A DNA stretch of 64,000 bases. Source: Aquirufa rosea. Lineage in GTDB: Bacteria; Bacteroidota; Bacteroidia; Cytophagales; Spirosomataceae. Positions 52,608 to 62,303 of the stretch are shown one piece after another (the stretch's first letter is position 1; the number at the start of each line of letters is the position of its first letter). The translations under genes were made by a program, and so were the position numbers. Under the pieces are notes generated by a model. It was not told the origin of the DNA. It saw nothing but the letters and a program-made list of their open reading frames with translations, and ran no database searches. The stretch is from positions 62,001 to 126,000 of the forward strand of contig NZ_SDHY01000003.1 of assembly GCF_004118285.1 (NCBI RefSeq), given 5' to 3'.

Positions 52608-54092
52608 ATGGAAAGTATGAAAAAGAAAAAGGTGATTGTTATAGGGGCTGGTTTCTCTGGAATATCTGCGGCAACGGCCTTGGCAGATCTTGGATATGAA
52701 GTAGAGGTACTTGAGAAAAATGCCGAACCAGGGGGGAGAGCTCGCGTATTTAAAGAGAAGGGATTTGTATTTGATATGGGGCCAAGCTGGTATTGGATGC
52801 CAGATATTTTTGAAACTTACTTCGGCAAATTTGACAAAAAACCATCTGACTACTACCATTTAAAAAGATTGGATCCTTCTTATTCAGTCATATTATCAGA
52901 TAAAGAGGTGATTGATATCCCGGCTCAACTGGAGGGAATAAAAACATTATTTGAATCATACGAGCCTGGTTCAGCCGCACAATTGGATAAATTTTTAACA
53001 CAAGCGGCTTATAAGTATCGGGTGGGAATTCAAGATTTTGTTTGGCGTCCATCTGTGAAAATTCAGGAATTTTTGAGTTTAAAATTGTTGCTAGATGCCA
53101 TCCGCATGGATGTATTTTCTTCTTTTTATAAGCATATTCGTAAGTTTTTTAAATCGGGCACGCTCTTAAAATTGATGGAATTTCCCATTTTATTTTTGGG
53201 GGCAATCTCTCAAAATACACCAGCCATGTACAGTTTGATGAATTATGCTGAGATTACCTTGGGAACTTGGTATCCCATGGGTGGCATGCATCAAATTGTG
53301 AAAGGCATGGTGAGTTTAGCGGAGGAAAAACAAGTAAAGTTTATGTACAATACCGAGGTGCGGGGCTTTGAAATTGAGAATAAACAGGTAAAGGCGGTTA
53401 AAACAGACCAAGGTCTAATGACAGCTGATGTCATCGTGGCAAGTGCCGATTACCATTGGGTAGAACAATTATTAGGTGATAAATATCGAAATTATTCGGA
53501 AGATTATTGGGACAAACGGGTGATGGCTCCTTCATCCTTATTATTCTATTTGGGGATATCGAAACGCTTGCCTAAATTAAAACATCATAATTTGTTTTTT
53601 GATCGAGATTTTTCTGTCCATTCACATGAGATTTATACGGAACCCGCTTGGCCGAGTGATCCCTTGTTTTATGTTAGTGCCCCTTCCGTAACCGACCCAT
53701 CGGTGGCTCCAGAAGGATCAGAAAACTTGTTTTTGCTCATTCCGGTTGCTCCAAATTTGGAGGATACGGAGGAACAAAGAGAAAAATATTTTGGGCAGTT
53801 AATGGATCGTTTGGAGGCCTATTGTGGGGAAAATATTCGTGATCATATAGTTTATAAGCGTTCTTACGCGCACAAAGACTTTATGTCGGACTACCATGCA
53901 TTTAAAGGAAATGCCTACGGATTAGCTAATACCTTGATGCAGACCGCCATTTTAAAACCAAGTTTGAAAAATAAAAAATTAGATAATTTATACTATACGG
54001 GCCAACTGACTGTTCCTGGCCCAGGCGTCCCTCCTTCCTTGATTTCTGGTTTGGTGGTGGCTAAAGAAGTAGATAAATTCTTAACTCGATAG
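52608..54092 (+). CDS. crtI: Phytoene desaturase family protein (CrtI)
   Basis: 494 residues. The FAD-binding Rossmann motif VIGAGFSGISAATALADLGYEVEVLEKN begins at residue 12, followed by GGRARVF and FDMGPSWYWMP; the C-terminal FAD contact motif TVPGPGVPPSLISGLVVAK is complete. It desaturates phytoene stepwise to coloured carotenes on the membrane. crtB follows after one base. Downstream cyclase (crtY) and hydroxylase (crtZ) genes are not in the window, so the final pigment cannot be predicted. The ATG at 52608 has a second ATG three codons later. Confidence 0.95.
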   Translation: MESMKKKKVIVIGAGFSGISAATALADLGYEVEVLEKNAEPGGRARVFKEKGFVFDMGPSWYWMPDIFETYFGKFDKKPSDYYHLKRLDPSYSVILSDKEVIDIPAQLEGIKTLFESYEPGSAAQLDKFLTQAAYKYRVGIQDFVWRPSVKIQEFLSLKLLLDAIRMDVFSSFYKHIRKFFKSGTLLKLMEFPILFLGAISQNTPAMYSLMNYAEITLGTWYPMGGMHQIVKGMVSLAEEKQVKFMYNTEVRGFEIENKQVKAVKTDQGLMTADVIVASADYHWVEQLLGDKYRNYSEDYWDKRVMAPSSLLFYLGISKRLPKLKHHNLFFDRDFSVHSHEIYTEPAWPSDPLFYVSAPSVTDPSVAPEGSENLFLLIPVAPNLEDTEEQREKYFGQLMDRLEAYCGENIRDHIVYKRSYAHKDFMSDYHAFKGNAYGLANTLMQTAILKPSLKNKKLDNLYYTGQLTVPGPGVPPSLISGLVVAKEVDKFLTR

Positions 54093-54093
54093 A

Positions 54094-54927
54094 ATGACGC
54101 AAATAGATTTATATCAACAAGTTTCTTTGGAATGTTCCAAAATCTTAACCAAGGCATATTCCACTTCCTTTTCAGCAGGAATTAGGACCTTAGACAAGTC
54201 ATTCCATGATCCAATATATGCCATTTATGGATTTGTTCGATTGGCGGATGAAATAGTTGATACTTTTCATGAGCATGATAAAAAGCTGCTATTTGAAAGA
54301 TTTAAGCAGGAAACTTATCAGGCTTTGGATGAGAAGATTAGTTTAAATCCCATTTTACAGTCATTTCAACAGGTTTTCCATACTTACCAAATGGAGAAGG
54401 AATTGGTAGATGCCTTTTTGTATTCTATGGAATTGGATTTAGTAGAGACGAATTATGATGAGGAGGGCTACAAAAGATATATTTATGGTTCAGCTGAGGT
54501 GGTTGGACTGATGTGTTTGCACGTCTTTTGTCAAGGAGATAAAACACAATACCAAACATTGAAATTTGATGCTTGTGCCTTGGGCTCAGCATTTCAGAAG
54601 ATTAATTTTTTGAGGGACATAAAATCAGATTTTGAGGAAAGAGGGAGGGTGTATTTCCCCGGAATGGAGTATTTGCAAATGACCGAGCAGGATAAATTAG
54701 CCATTGAAGCAGATATTCAATTGGATTTTGATGCGGGTTTACGTGGTATTCAACGATTGCCCCAAGAGGCTAAAAAAGGAGTACTTTTAGCTTATTTGTA
54801 CTATATCCGTTTGTTTGAAAGGATTAAACAGGCATCTTTGGAGCAAATCAAAAACGAGCGAGTTCGAGTGCCTGATGGGGAAAAATTGTGGATTTACGTG
54901 AAACTGATGTGTGGATTAGGGGGATAG
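54094..54927 (+). CDS. crtB: Phytoene synthase (squalene/phytoene synthase family)
   Basis: 277 residues. The two Asp-rich Mg-diphosphate sites are intact: ADEIVD (D52-D56) and NFLRDIKSDFEERGRVYFP (D175, D179). It joins two geranylgeranyl diphosphates into phytoene. A squalene synthase role is less likely because crtI lies one base upstream. The gene ends the unit; a bidirectional terminator follows. Confidence 0.94.
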   Translation: MTQIDLYQQVSLECSKILTKAYSTSFSAGIRTLDKSFHDPIYAIYGFVRLADEIVDTFHEHDKKLLFERFKQETYQALDEKISLNPILQSFQQVFHTYQMEKELVDAFLYSMELDLVETNYDEEGYKRYIYGSAEVVGLMCLHVFCQGDKTQYQTLKFDACALGSAFQKINFLRDIKSDFEERGRVYFPGMEYLQMTEQDKLAIEADIQLDFDAGLRGIQRLPQEAKKGVLLAYLYYIRLFERIKQASLEQIKNERVRVPDGEKLWIYVKLMCGLGG

Positions 54928-54956
54928 CCAATGTAGTTTAGTTTTATGTATAGATA

Positions 54957-54993
54957 AAAAAACGTCCGATTGAAAAGGCGGACGTTTTCTTTT
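54957..54993. terminator. Bidirectional terminator between crtB and M1 peptidase gene
   Basis: AAAACGTCCG (54959-54968) and CGGACGTTTT (54979-54988) form a 10-bp stem; T tract on the + side (TTTTCTTTT) and A tract before it serve both strands. Confidence 0.85.
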
Positions 54994-55009
54994 ATCTGGG
55001 TTATTGAAA

Positions 55010-57367
55010 CTAGTTTTTAGAGCCAGTAACCGCACCTGCAGCTTTTTTAGCATTTTGAGCTTCTTGCATGGGATTAGCTTGTCCGGCCCCATAACTTCTA
55101 GGTTGTGCCTTGAACAATTGTACACGCGTTGGCTGAGCAGGCTCACGAGGATAGGAGTTATCGTCAGTGTCTATGTCAGCAATTTCGAAATACGGGTCCA
55201 GCGTCCATTTAGCCACTTTTTTGCTGGTAGGAATAATCTTCTTAGCCTGAACATCATTTAATCTCCAGATTTCAGCTGGGAAACGAAGTACCTCATCTGT
55301 GCCATCCTCATAAGTCAATTTGACGATAACTGGCATCGGTAATCCACCTTTATTTTTGAAATTAACCACGTAGAAATTTTTTCCTTCCGCTACTAATTTT
55401 CTTTCCTCATCAGATAATGATGCCAAATAGTCTTGGTACTTTTTCTTTTCAGCATCATTGGTCGCAAAACGATCGTAGCTATTATAGAAATCTCTCATGT
55501 CAGGCTCTTTTTCTACTACTGTTTCTTTGATATCTGTTTTGTTACGGATGTTAGAAATAGTCTCTCTTTTAGCTAAAAAGTCGGCCTTATCTTTGGCTTT
55601 TTTCGCTACAGGATCTTGGTTATCGATGCCATACCATTCCACGGTTTCGATCGACTGATTTACAGGTTCTGTTCCATAGAACCAACCTCTCCAAAACCAA
55701 TCCAAATCCACTCCAGAGGCATCTTCCAAGGTGCGGAAGAAGTCAGCAGGATAAGGTTGTTTGAATGCCCATCTGCGTGCGTACTCTTTGAAAGCATAGT
55801 CGAAAAGTTCTCTACCCATCACAGTCTCGCGTAAGATATTTAAGGCTGCCGCCGGTTTAGCATAGGCATTGTTTCCAAAATCCATGATGTTTTCTGAGTT
55901 TGCCATGATAGGTACTTGATTCTTAGAATCCAAACGCATGTAAGGTACAATGCTTTGAGCTTCACCTCTTCTAGCAGGGAAATTTCGATCCCACTCTTGC
56001 TCAGCTAAATATTGGCAGAATGTATTAAGACCTTCATCCATCCATGACCATTGTCTTTCATCAGAGTTAACAATCATCGGGAAGAAGTTATGACCCACTT
56101 CATGGATAATTACTCCAATCATGCCATTTTTTACATTTTCTGAATAAGTGCCATCTGCTTCAGGTCTACCACCATTGAAAGAAATCATCGGGTATTCCAT
56201 ACCTCCACCCAAAGTAGCATGACAAGAAATAGCTACTGGATAAGGATAAGCAATGGTTCTTTTGGAATAAGAACGTAAGGTATGAGCTACCACCATGGTA
56301 GAATATTTTCCCCAAAGTGGATTACCTTCTTTAGAGTAATAGGACATAGCCCAAACTTTCTTTCCCTCTACGTCCACTTGCATGGCATCCCAAATAAATT
56401 TACGAGAAGCAGTAAAGGCGAAGTCGCGTACATTGTCTGCTTTATAGACCCAAGTCTTTTTACCGGTAGGCTTACCTTTTTCAGCTTGTTCTGCTTCTTC
56501 TTGAGTAACAATCTCCACGGGTCTAAGGGCGGTTTTTGCTTTATCCCAACGTTTCAATTGAGCGGCAGTCATGACCTGATTGGGGTTTAATAATTCTCCT
56601 CCAGCACCTACTACCATGTCGTTCGGAGCGGTAATAGCCACTTTATAATTACCAAAATTTAAGGTGAATTCACCTTGGCCTAAAAACTGTTTGTGTTGCC
56701 ATCCGTACACATCATTGTAAACGGCCATTCTTGGGAACCAATGGGCTATGAAGTAATTGGCATTGCCATCTTTCGCAAAAAACTCATAACCTGATCTACC
56801 GTAATATTCTGTGATTAAGTAATTCCAATCAATAGCAAAGCTTACGCTGGCTCCAGACTTCACCGGAGTGGGTAAATCGATACGCATCATGGTTTGATTG
56901 ATGGTATAGCGAAGCGGATTTCCTTTGATGTCTTTTACTGCTGTAATTTTATAACCATAGCTCTTAGGATCTGTTAATTCTTTAAATGCCGATATGGGTA
57001 TCCCATTTTTAATATCGCCAGTGCGAGTAGTCGTTCCAGCAGCCCCTTTTTCAAATAAGTTTTGATCTAATTGCAACCATAAATAAGGCAATTCATCGGG
57101 AGAATTATTGAAATAGGTAATGGTTTCTGAACCAATGATTTTCCGGTTGATATCATCCAATTCTACTTTGATATCGTAGTCGGCACGTTGCTGCCAATAG
57201 TCCTTACCTGGGGAGCCACTCGCCGTACGGTACGTGTTGGGAGTAGGCAAAATGGATTCTAATTGTTCGAAACGGTTGTTTGCGTTATAGGTGCCTGCTG
57301 GACTTTGCCCCCAAACTGGGCTAGATAATAGTCCAAAGTAAAGGATGTAAACTAGTTTTTTTATCAT
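55010..57367 (-). CDS. Secreted M1-family metallopeptidase
   Basis: 785 residues from ATG at 57367; a TTG at 57388 is less likely. Signal peptide MIKKLVYILYFGLLSSPVWGQ. N-terminal beta domain (DYDIKVELDDINRKIIGSETITYFN), then the catalytic zinc site HEVGH (H422, E423, H426) with the third ligand E445 in WSWMDEGLNTF, 18 residues after the second His as in aminopeptidase N. Substrate-binding GGGMEYPMISF (GxMEN-like) is changed to GGMEYP. The C-terminal part has Lys-rich and coiled stretches, without a T9SS sorting domain. It would trim peptides in the periplasm or at the cell surface. Confidence 0.92.
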   Translation of the reverse strand: MIKKLVYILYFGLLSSPVWGQSPAGTYNANNRFEQLESILPTPNTYRTASGSPGKDYWQQRADYDIKVELDDINRKIIGSETITYFNNSPDELPYLWLQLDQNLFEKGAAGTTTRTGDIKNGIPISAFKELTDPKSYGYKITAVKDIKGNPLRYTINQTMMRIDLPTPVKSGASVSFAIDWNYLITEYYGRSGYEFFAKDGNANYFIAHWFPRMAVYNDVYGWQHKQFLGQGEFTLNFGNYKVAITAPNDMVVGAGGELLNPNQVMTAAQLKRWDKAKTALRPVEIVTQEEAEQAEKGKPTGKKTWVYKADNVRDFAFTASRKFIWDAMQVDVEGKKVWAMSYYSKEGNPLWGKYSTMVVAHTLRSYSKRTIAYPYPVAISCHATLGGGMEYPMISFNGGRPEADGTYSENVKNGMIGVIIHEVGHNFFPMIVNSDERQWSWMDEGLNTFCQYLAEQEWDRNFPARRGEAQSIVPYMRLDSKNQVPIMANSENIMDFGNNAYAKPAAALNILRETVMGRELFDYAFKEYARRWAFKQPYPADFFRTLEDASGVDLDWFWRGWFYGTEPVNQSIETVEWYGIDNQDPVAKKAKDKADFLAKRETISNIRNKTDIKETVVEKEPDMRDFYNSYDRFATNDAEKKKYQDYLASLSDEERKLVAEGKNFYVVNFKNKGGLPMPVIVKLTYEDGTDEVLRFPAEIWRLNDVQAKKIIPTSKKVAKWTLDPYFEIADIDTDDNSYPREPAQPTRVQLFKAQPRSYGAGQANPMQEAQNAKKAAGAVTGSKN

Positions 57368-57501
57368 TGATGAGCTCTTTTTCCTCAAAAATAGAAAAAA
57401 GATTTTACTCTTTGTTCACACAGAACCAATAGACAACTTTTTCTCCTGAATTCTTGCTAAAAAAAAGGATAGCTTGACATTCTAGTCTTGGGTAGATTTT
57501 G

Positions 57502-57509
57502 TACTTTTG
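57502..57509 (+). promoter_or_regulatory. Probable -7 element of xylA
   Basis: TACTTTTG matches TAnnTTTG, 34 bases before the xylA ATG. Confidence 0.45.
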
Positions 57510-57542
57510 AAACTTATAGAAATAAATTAAAATCATAAAACC

Positions 57543-58871
57543 ATGAGTGTGATCATTGGACAAAAAGAATATTTCAAGGGCATTGAGAAAATTAAATTTG
57601 AGGGAGTCGATTCAGATAATCCTTTAGCTTTTCGTTATTATGATGAAAATCGAATCGTAGCTGGCAAAACTATGAAGGAACACCTTCGATTTGCTATTGC
57701 CTATTGGCATTCCTTTTGCGGTGACGGTTCTGATCCATTTGGTCCGGGTACGCATCATTATCCATGGGATGTAGCGTCGGATCCTCGTCAAAGAGCTGCC
57801 GATAAAGCAGATGCTGCGTTTGAGTTTATTACTAAAATGGGAGCACCTTTTTATTGTTTCCACGACGTGGACGCTATCGATCAATCGAACGATCCCAAGG
57901 AATTCACGAGTCGTGTACAATATATCAGCGATATTTTTGCTAAAAAACAAGAAGAGAGCGGCGTTCAATTACTTTGGGGAACTGCTAATTTGTTTTCCAA
58001 TGAACGTTATATGAACGGTGCAGCTACCAATCCAAACTTTGAGGTAGTGGCTCATGCAGGTGCCCAATTGAAATCGGCTATCGATGCTACGATTAAGTTA
58101 GGTGGTCGTGGGTATGTATTCTGGGGAGGTAGAGAAGGTTATATGTCATTGTTGAATACGGACATGAAACGTGAGCGCGAGCATTTTGCTAGGATGTTAC
58201 ATACATGTGTAGAATATGCACGTAGAAATGGATTTAAAGGAAAGTTCTTTATTGAGCCAAAGCCATGTGAGCCTACCAAACACCAATATGATTATGATTC
58301 AGCGACAGTAATCGGATTCCTAAGAGAATTTGATTTAATGTCTGAGTTTGGTTTAAACTTAGAGGTAAACCATGCCACTTTAGCAGGCCATACCTTTGCG
58401 CATGAATGTCAAGTAGCCTCAGATAATGGAATGCTAGCTTCCATGGATGCTAATCGTGGGGATTATCAAAATGGTTGGGATACCGATCAATTCCCTACCG
58501 ATATCTATGAATGGGCAGAAGCCATGGCGATCGTATTACGTCAAGGGGGCTTAGCTGGTGGAGGTATCAATTTTGATGCTAAGCGTCGTAGAAATTCCAC
58601 AGATCCAGCTGATTTGTTTTATGCACATATTGGTGGAATGGATACTATTGCAAGAGCCTTATTGATTGCTGATAAAATTTTGACGCATGGAGAAATGGAT
58701 CGTTTGAAAGCAGCACGTTATTCGAGCTTTGATTCAGGAAAAGGAGCGGAGTTTGAGCAGGGTAAACTAAAATTGGAGGACTTGTACCAAATTGCTACAG
58801 AAATTGGTGAGCCAGCTTTAATTTCTGGTAAACAAGAATATTTGGAAAATTTATTGGGCAGATTTGTCTAA
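57543..58871 (+). CDS. xylA: Xylose isomerase
   Basis: 442 residues, class II length. The active-site [11 protein letters not shown] puts the catalytic His at 107 and Asp at 110, with metal ligands in [30 protein letters not shown] and [14 protein letters not shown]. It interconverts D-xylose and D-xylulose in the cytoplasm. No xylulokinase (xylB) or transporter lies nearby; the next gene, four bases after the stop, is a secreted GH106-like hydrolase, and the two are probably co-transcribed for plant-polysaccharide sugars. Confidence 0.97.
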   Translation: MSVIIGQKEYFKGIEKIKFEGVDSDNPLAFRYYDENRIVAGKTMKEHLRFAIAYWHSFCGDGSDPFGPGTHHYPWDVASDPRQRAADKADAAFEFITKMGAPFYCFHDVDAIDQSNDPKEFTSRVQYISDIFAKKQEESGVQLLWGTANLFSNERYMNGAATNPNFEVVAHAGAQLKSAIDATIKLGGRGYVFWGGREGYMSLLNTDMKREREHFARMLHTCVEYARRNGFKGKFFIEPKPCEPTKHQYDYDSATVIGFLREFDLMSEFGLNLEVNHATLAGHTFAHECQVASDNGMLASMDANRGDYQNGWDTDQFPTDIYEWAEAMAIVLRQGGLAGGGINFDAKRRRNSTDPADLFYAHIGGMDTIARALLIADKILTHGEMDRLKAARYSSFDSGKGAEFEQGKLKLEDLYQIATEIGEPALISGKQEYLENLLGRFV

Positions 58872-58875
58872 GAAA

Positions 58876-61581
58876 ATGAAAAAAATACTCCTTTTATTGC
58901 TCTTAATCAGCAGTAATGTAAAAGCAGCAGGGCCGAAAGACCCTGCTCTTTTTTCAAGTGCCAAACCTTGGGCTTACTGGTGGTGGCCAGGAAATGCCGT
59001 TACAGAAAAGGGAATAAGCTATAATTTAGAGGCATTTGCCAAGGCTGGTTTCGGAGGTTTGCATATCATTCCTATTTATGGAGCCAAAGGATATGAAAAA
59101 CAGTTTTTGACCTATCTAAGTTCTGAGTGGAATAGTAAATTGGCTTTTGTATTAAAGGAAGCAAAAAGATTGCACCTAGGGATTGATTTAACTCTAGGAA
59201 CCGGTTGGCCATATGGTGGTCCGCAGATTGGACCGAACGAAGCAGCAAAAGCCTACCAAATCAAACAAGTCCCGGTGGCAGTTGGAGAAGGTATTCCTCC
59301 CATCTCAGCCAGCTTAGAAAAATTGCCTAATTCGAACTTGGTATCCATTACGGCCTACCAAGGAAAGGATTTTCAGGAGGATTTGTGGCCTTTATACCAA
59401 CAGGGGAAAATGGCTCAATGGAAAGCAAAGACTCCCAACACTATCATTTATTTATTCTATCAGACCCTAACTCAACAAAAAGTGAAACGAGCGGCTCCGG
59501 GAGGGGAGGGCTTAGTGATGGATCATTTTTCGAGAGAGGCTTGGGAAACCTATAAACAACCTTTCATACAGGTTTTAAAGAAATCACATCCCCCACTGCG
59601 CGCCATTTATACAGATTCCTATGAGGTCTATGGCGCTAATTTTAGTCCTAAATTATTTGATGAATTCATTCAGTTAAATGGATATGATTTAAGACAATAT
59701 TTGCCCGTTTTGGCGGAAATTAAGCCAGAGGGTGAATTTAAAAATCAGGTTTGGGCGGATTATCACCGAACCTTATCTCATTTATTATTGAACCAATTCA
59801 CTAAACCATGGGCACAATGGATTAAAAGCTTGGGTTTTGTGAGTCGAGATCAGGCACATGGATCTCCCGGTAATTTGATTGATTTATATGCCTCCGTGGA
59901 TATCCCTGAAACAGAGTTTTTTGGTAGTAAACCTTACACCATTCCGGGTTACCGAGTAGATTCGGATTATGACACCCTGCGTTTTGGAATACCAGATATT
60001 CGAAATATTAAATTAGCGTCTTCGGCAGCTGATATACTAGGTAAAAAATTAGTTTCTTGTGAAACTGCTACCTGGTTGGGAAATCATTTTAAAGTTTCGT
60101 TGGCACAGGTAAAACCTATCATCGACGAAGTATTTATTGGTGGGGTAAACCATGTATTTTATCATGGGGCTACCTATTCCCCACCGGAGGTAGCTTGGCC
60201 GGGTTGGTTGTTTTATGCCAGTACTAACTTTAACCCACAGAGTCATTTTTGGGGGGCATTGCCTGAGTTGAACAAATACATAGAAACCTGCCAAAGCATG
60301 CTGCAAAAATATCCTACGGACTCGGATGTGCTTTTATATTTTCCGATGGAAGATATTTGGCATCAAAGAAACACCACTGGGAAAACGCATGCCTTGGATT
60401 TACATGCTAACAGCCGTGATTGGATGATTCAAACGCCATTTGGTAAATGGGCCAATGCCTTGCAAAATAGAGGTTTTCAAGTAGATTATATTTCAGACAA
60501 TTTGTTACAATCCTTGCAAGTAGTGGCTCCTAAAAAATGGAAAGCTCCTTCTGGAAATCTTTATAAAATGTTGTTAGTTCCACCAACCACACATTTGTCC
60601 TTGGAAAGCATGGAACTGCTGGCCAGTTGGGTAAAACAGGGTATGCCAGTCTATTTTTTAGAACGTATACCATCCTTGGGTAGTACTTGGAATTATTCGG
60701 TTGAGCAAAAAGACCGCTGGAGAAAAGCCAGAGAAAGCTTTCTGTTACGGGTATTGTATGATCCCGCCGATGCTCTTGCCAAACATGGCGTGACTAAGGA
60801 AACTATGGCCGATAAAGGGCTTTCATTCATTCGTAAGAGAACAGAAAATGGGTACTCGTATTTCATCGCAAATTTATCTCACCAATTTAAAGAAGGGGAT
60901 CTAGCTTTGGCTAAATCAAGCACTAGTATTGAAATATTAAATCCCATGAATCAGGAGCGAAGCACCATCAAATTAGCTAAAAATAAGTTGCATAAATTGG
61001 CCTTATCTCCTGGTGAAAGTCGCATTATACGAGTTTCTTCGGCGTTGAAAGGTGGAGTAGCATCCAATTGGAAAGAGAAGGAAGAGATTCCCTTGAAACC
61101 AAGTGGCAAGATTCAAATAGATTTTGTTCAGGGAGCTCCGAGTTTACCTAAATCTTTCCAAATGGAGACTTTAGATTACTGGACGAAGGAGGTATCCACC
61201 CATCAATTTGGAGGAATGGCCAGGTATTCCTTGGATTTTACTTTGAGTACTGATGAGATTAAGTCTGCCAAAATACTTCATTTTGATCAAGTGCGAGATT
61301 GGGTAAATGTGAAATTAAATGGAAAGGAAATAGGTAAAGTATGGTCTATCCCATATCAAATAGCCATTCCTGAGGGAATTCTGAAGGAAGAAAATCATTT
61401 GGAATTGGAAGTAACTAATGTTGCTGCTAATAGGATTCGACAACTGGATAAAGAGGGAGGAAAGTGGAAGAATTTTTATGAAATCAATTTTGTTGACATT
61501 CGATATAATCCTTTTGATGCATCGCAATGGCCAATTACTGAAAGTGGATTATCAGGTAAATTATATTTTAGCAACCGATGA
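58876..61581 (+). CDS. Secreted GH106-like glycoside hydrolase
   Basis: 901 residues from ATG at 58876 (a TTG at 58864 overlaps xylA and is not needed). Signal peptide MKKILLLLLLISSNVKAAG. The N-terminal region PWAYWWWPGNAVTEKGISYNLEAFAKAGFGGLHIIPIYG resembles the GH106 alpha-L-rhamnosidase family (Glyco_hydro_106), and the C-terminus (LDFTLSTDEI...VNVKLNGKEIGKVWSIPYQIAIP...LELEVTN) looks like a sugar-binding jelly-roll domain of the GH2 type. The substrate could be rhamnose-containing pectin-like glycans but is not fixed. It overlaps an AlkD-like gene by four bases. Confidence 0.82.
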   Translation: MKKILLLLLLISSNVKAAGPKDPALFSSAKPWAYWWWPGNAVTEKGISYNLEAFAKAGFGGLHIIPIYGAKGYEKQFLTYLSSEWNSKLAFVLKEAKRLHLGIDLTLGTGWPYGGPQIGPNEAAKAYQIKQVPVAVGEGIPPISASLEKLPNSNLVSITAYQGKDFQEDLWPLYQQGKMAQWKAKTPNTIIYLFYQTLTQQKVKRAAPGGEGLVMDHFSREAWETYKQPFIQVLKKSHPPLRAIYTDSYEVYGANFSPKLFDEFIQLNGYDLRQYLPVLAEIKPEGEFKNQVWADYHRTLSHLLLNQFTKPWAQWIKSLGFVSRDQAHGSPGNLIDLYASVDIPETEFFGSKPYTIPGYRVDSDYDTLRFGIPDIRNIKLASSAADILGKKLVSCETATWLGNHFKVSLAQVKPIIDEVFIGGVNHVFYHGATYSPPEVAWPGWLFYASTNFNPQSHFWGALPELNKYIETCQSMLQKYPTDSDVLLYFPMEDIWHQRNTTGKTHALDLHANSRDWMIQTPFGKWANALQNRGFQVDYISDNLLQSLQVVAPKKWKAPSGNLYKMLLVPPTTHLSLESMELLASWVKQGMPVYFLERIPSLGSTWNYSVEQKDRWRKARESFLLRVLYDPADALAKHGVTKETMADKGLSFIRKRTENGYSYFIANLSHQFKEGDLALAKSSTSIEILNPMNQERSTIKLAKNKLHKLALSPGESRIIRVSSALKGGVASNWKEKEEIPLKPSGKIQIDFVQGAPSLPKSFQMETLDYWTKEVSTHQFGGMARYSLDFTLSTDEIKSAKILHFDQVRDWVNVKLNGKEIGKVWSIPYQIAIPEGILKEENHLELEVTNVAANRIRQLDKEGGKWKNFYEINFVDIRYNPFDASQWPITESGLSGKLYFSNR

Positions 61582-62237
61582 ATTTTGCCGTAGCGCATCT
61601 AGTGGAAGTGATGCATTCTCACCGAGATGAGGAAAATGCGCATTGGATGAGGAAATATATGCGCGAGCAGTTTCCCTTTCTGGGGATAAAGAAGCCTATT
61701 CGGGCTGAAATTGTTAAAGCATGGTATCCATCCAAAGCAAAGGGTTTAGATTGGTTTCAAGTGGCCAATGAGCTATTTGGTTTAAAGGAGCGAGAGTTTC
61801 AATATGTAGCTATGGATTATCTTTTGTTAGAAAAAAAACATTGGGATGATCGGATTCCCACCTTGGTAGAGGATTGGATTGGTAAACAGTCTTGGTGGGA
61901 TGTGGTGGATGTGCTTGGCCCCAAGGTCATGGGCTATTATTTTTCTGAATTTCCAGAGCAAAGAAACTATTGGATAAGTCGTTGGATGGCCTCAGGGAAT
62001 TTTTGGTTGCAACGGGTATGTTTGTTGTTCCAACTATCTTATAAGCAGAATACAGATGTTAAACTGTTAGCCAATCTTATCCAATCACTTGCCCAAGAAA
62101 AGGAATTTTTTATACAGAAAGCTATTGGATGGTCATTGCGCCAATATGCCCGTACCAATGGGTATTGGGTAAGAGAATTTGTTCAATTGCAAGACCTTGC
62201 ACCTTTAAGTAAGCGAGAAGCTATGATGCATTTATAA
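61578..62237 (+). CDS. DNA alkylation repair family protein (AlkD-like)
   Basis: 219 residues of HEAT-like helices. It matches the DNA_alkylation family: FLGIKKPIRAEIVK, REFQYVAMDYLL, WWDVVDVLGPKV, WLQRVCLLFQLSYKQNTDVKLL, EFFIQKAIGWSLRQYARTNGYWVREFV and PLSKREAMMHL. AlkD removes bulky alkylated bases such as 7-methylguanine without base flipping. The start ATGA overlaps the hydrolase stop, an odd pairing of functions in one transcript. Terminator follows. Confidence 0.93.
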   Translation: MNFAVAHLVEVMHSHRDEENAHWMRKYMREQFPFLGIKKPIRAEIVKAWYPSKAKGLDWFQVANELFGLKEREFQYVAMDYLLLEKKHWDDRIPTLVEDWIGKQSWWDVVDVLGPKVMGYYFSEFPEQRNYWISRWMASGNFWLQRVCLLFQLSYKQNTDVKLLANLIQSLAQEKEFFIQKAIGWSLRQYARTNGYWVREFVQLQDLAPLSKREAMMHL

Positions 62238-62274
62238 AAAATCCTTGCCGATCTTTAATCGACAAGGATTTTGG
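62238..62274. terminator. Intrinsic terminator between AlkD-like and glycogen synthase genes
   Basis: AAAATCCTTG (62238-62247) and CAAGGATTTT (62263-62272) pair perfectly and the stem continues inward (CGAT/ATCG) past one mismatch. Symmetric A and T tracts serve both converging genes. Confidence 0.85.
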
Positions 62275-62303
62275 ACAATGAGGCTGTTTTGCCATGTAAA
62301 TTC

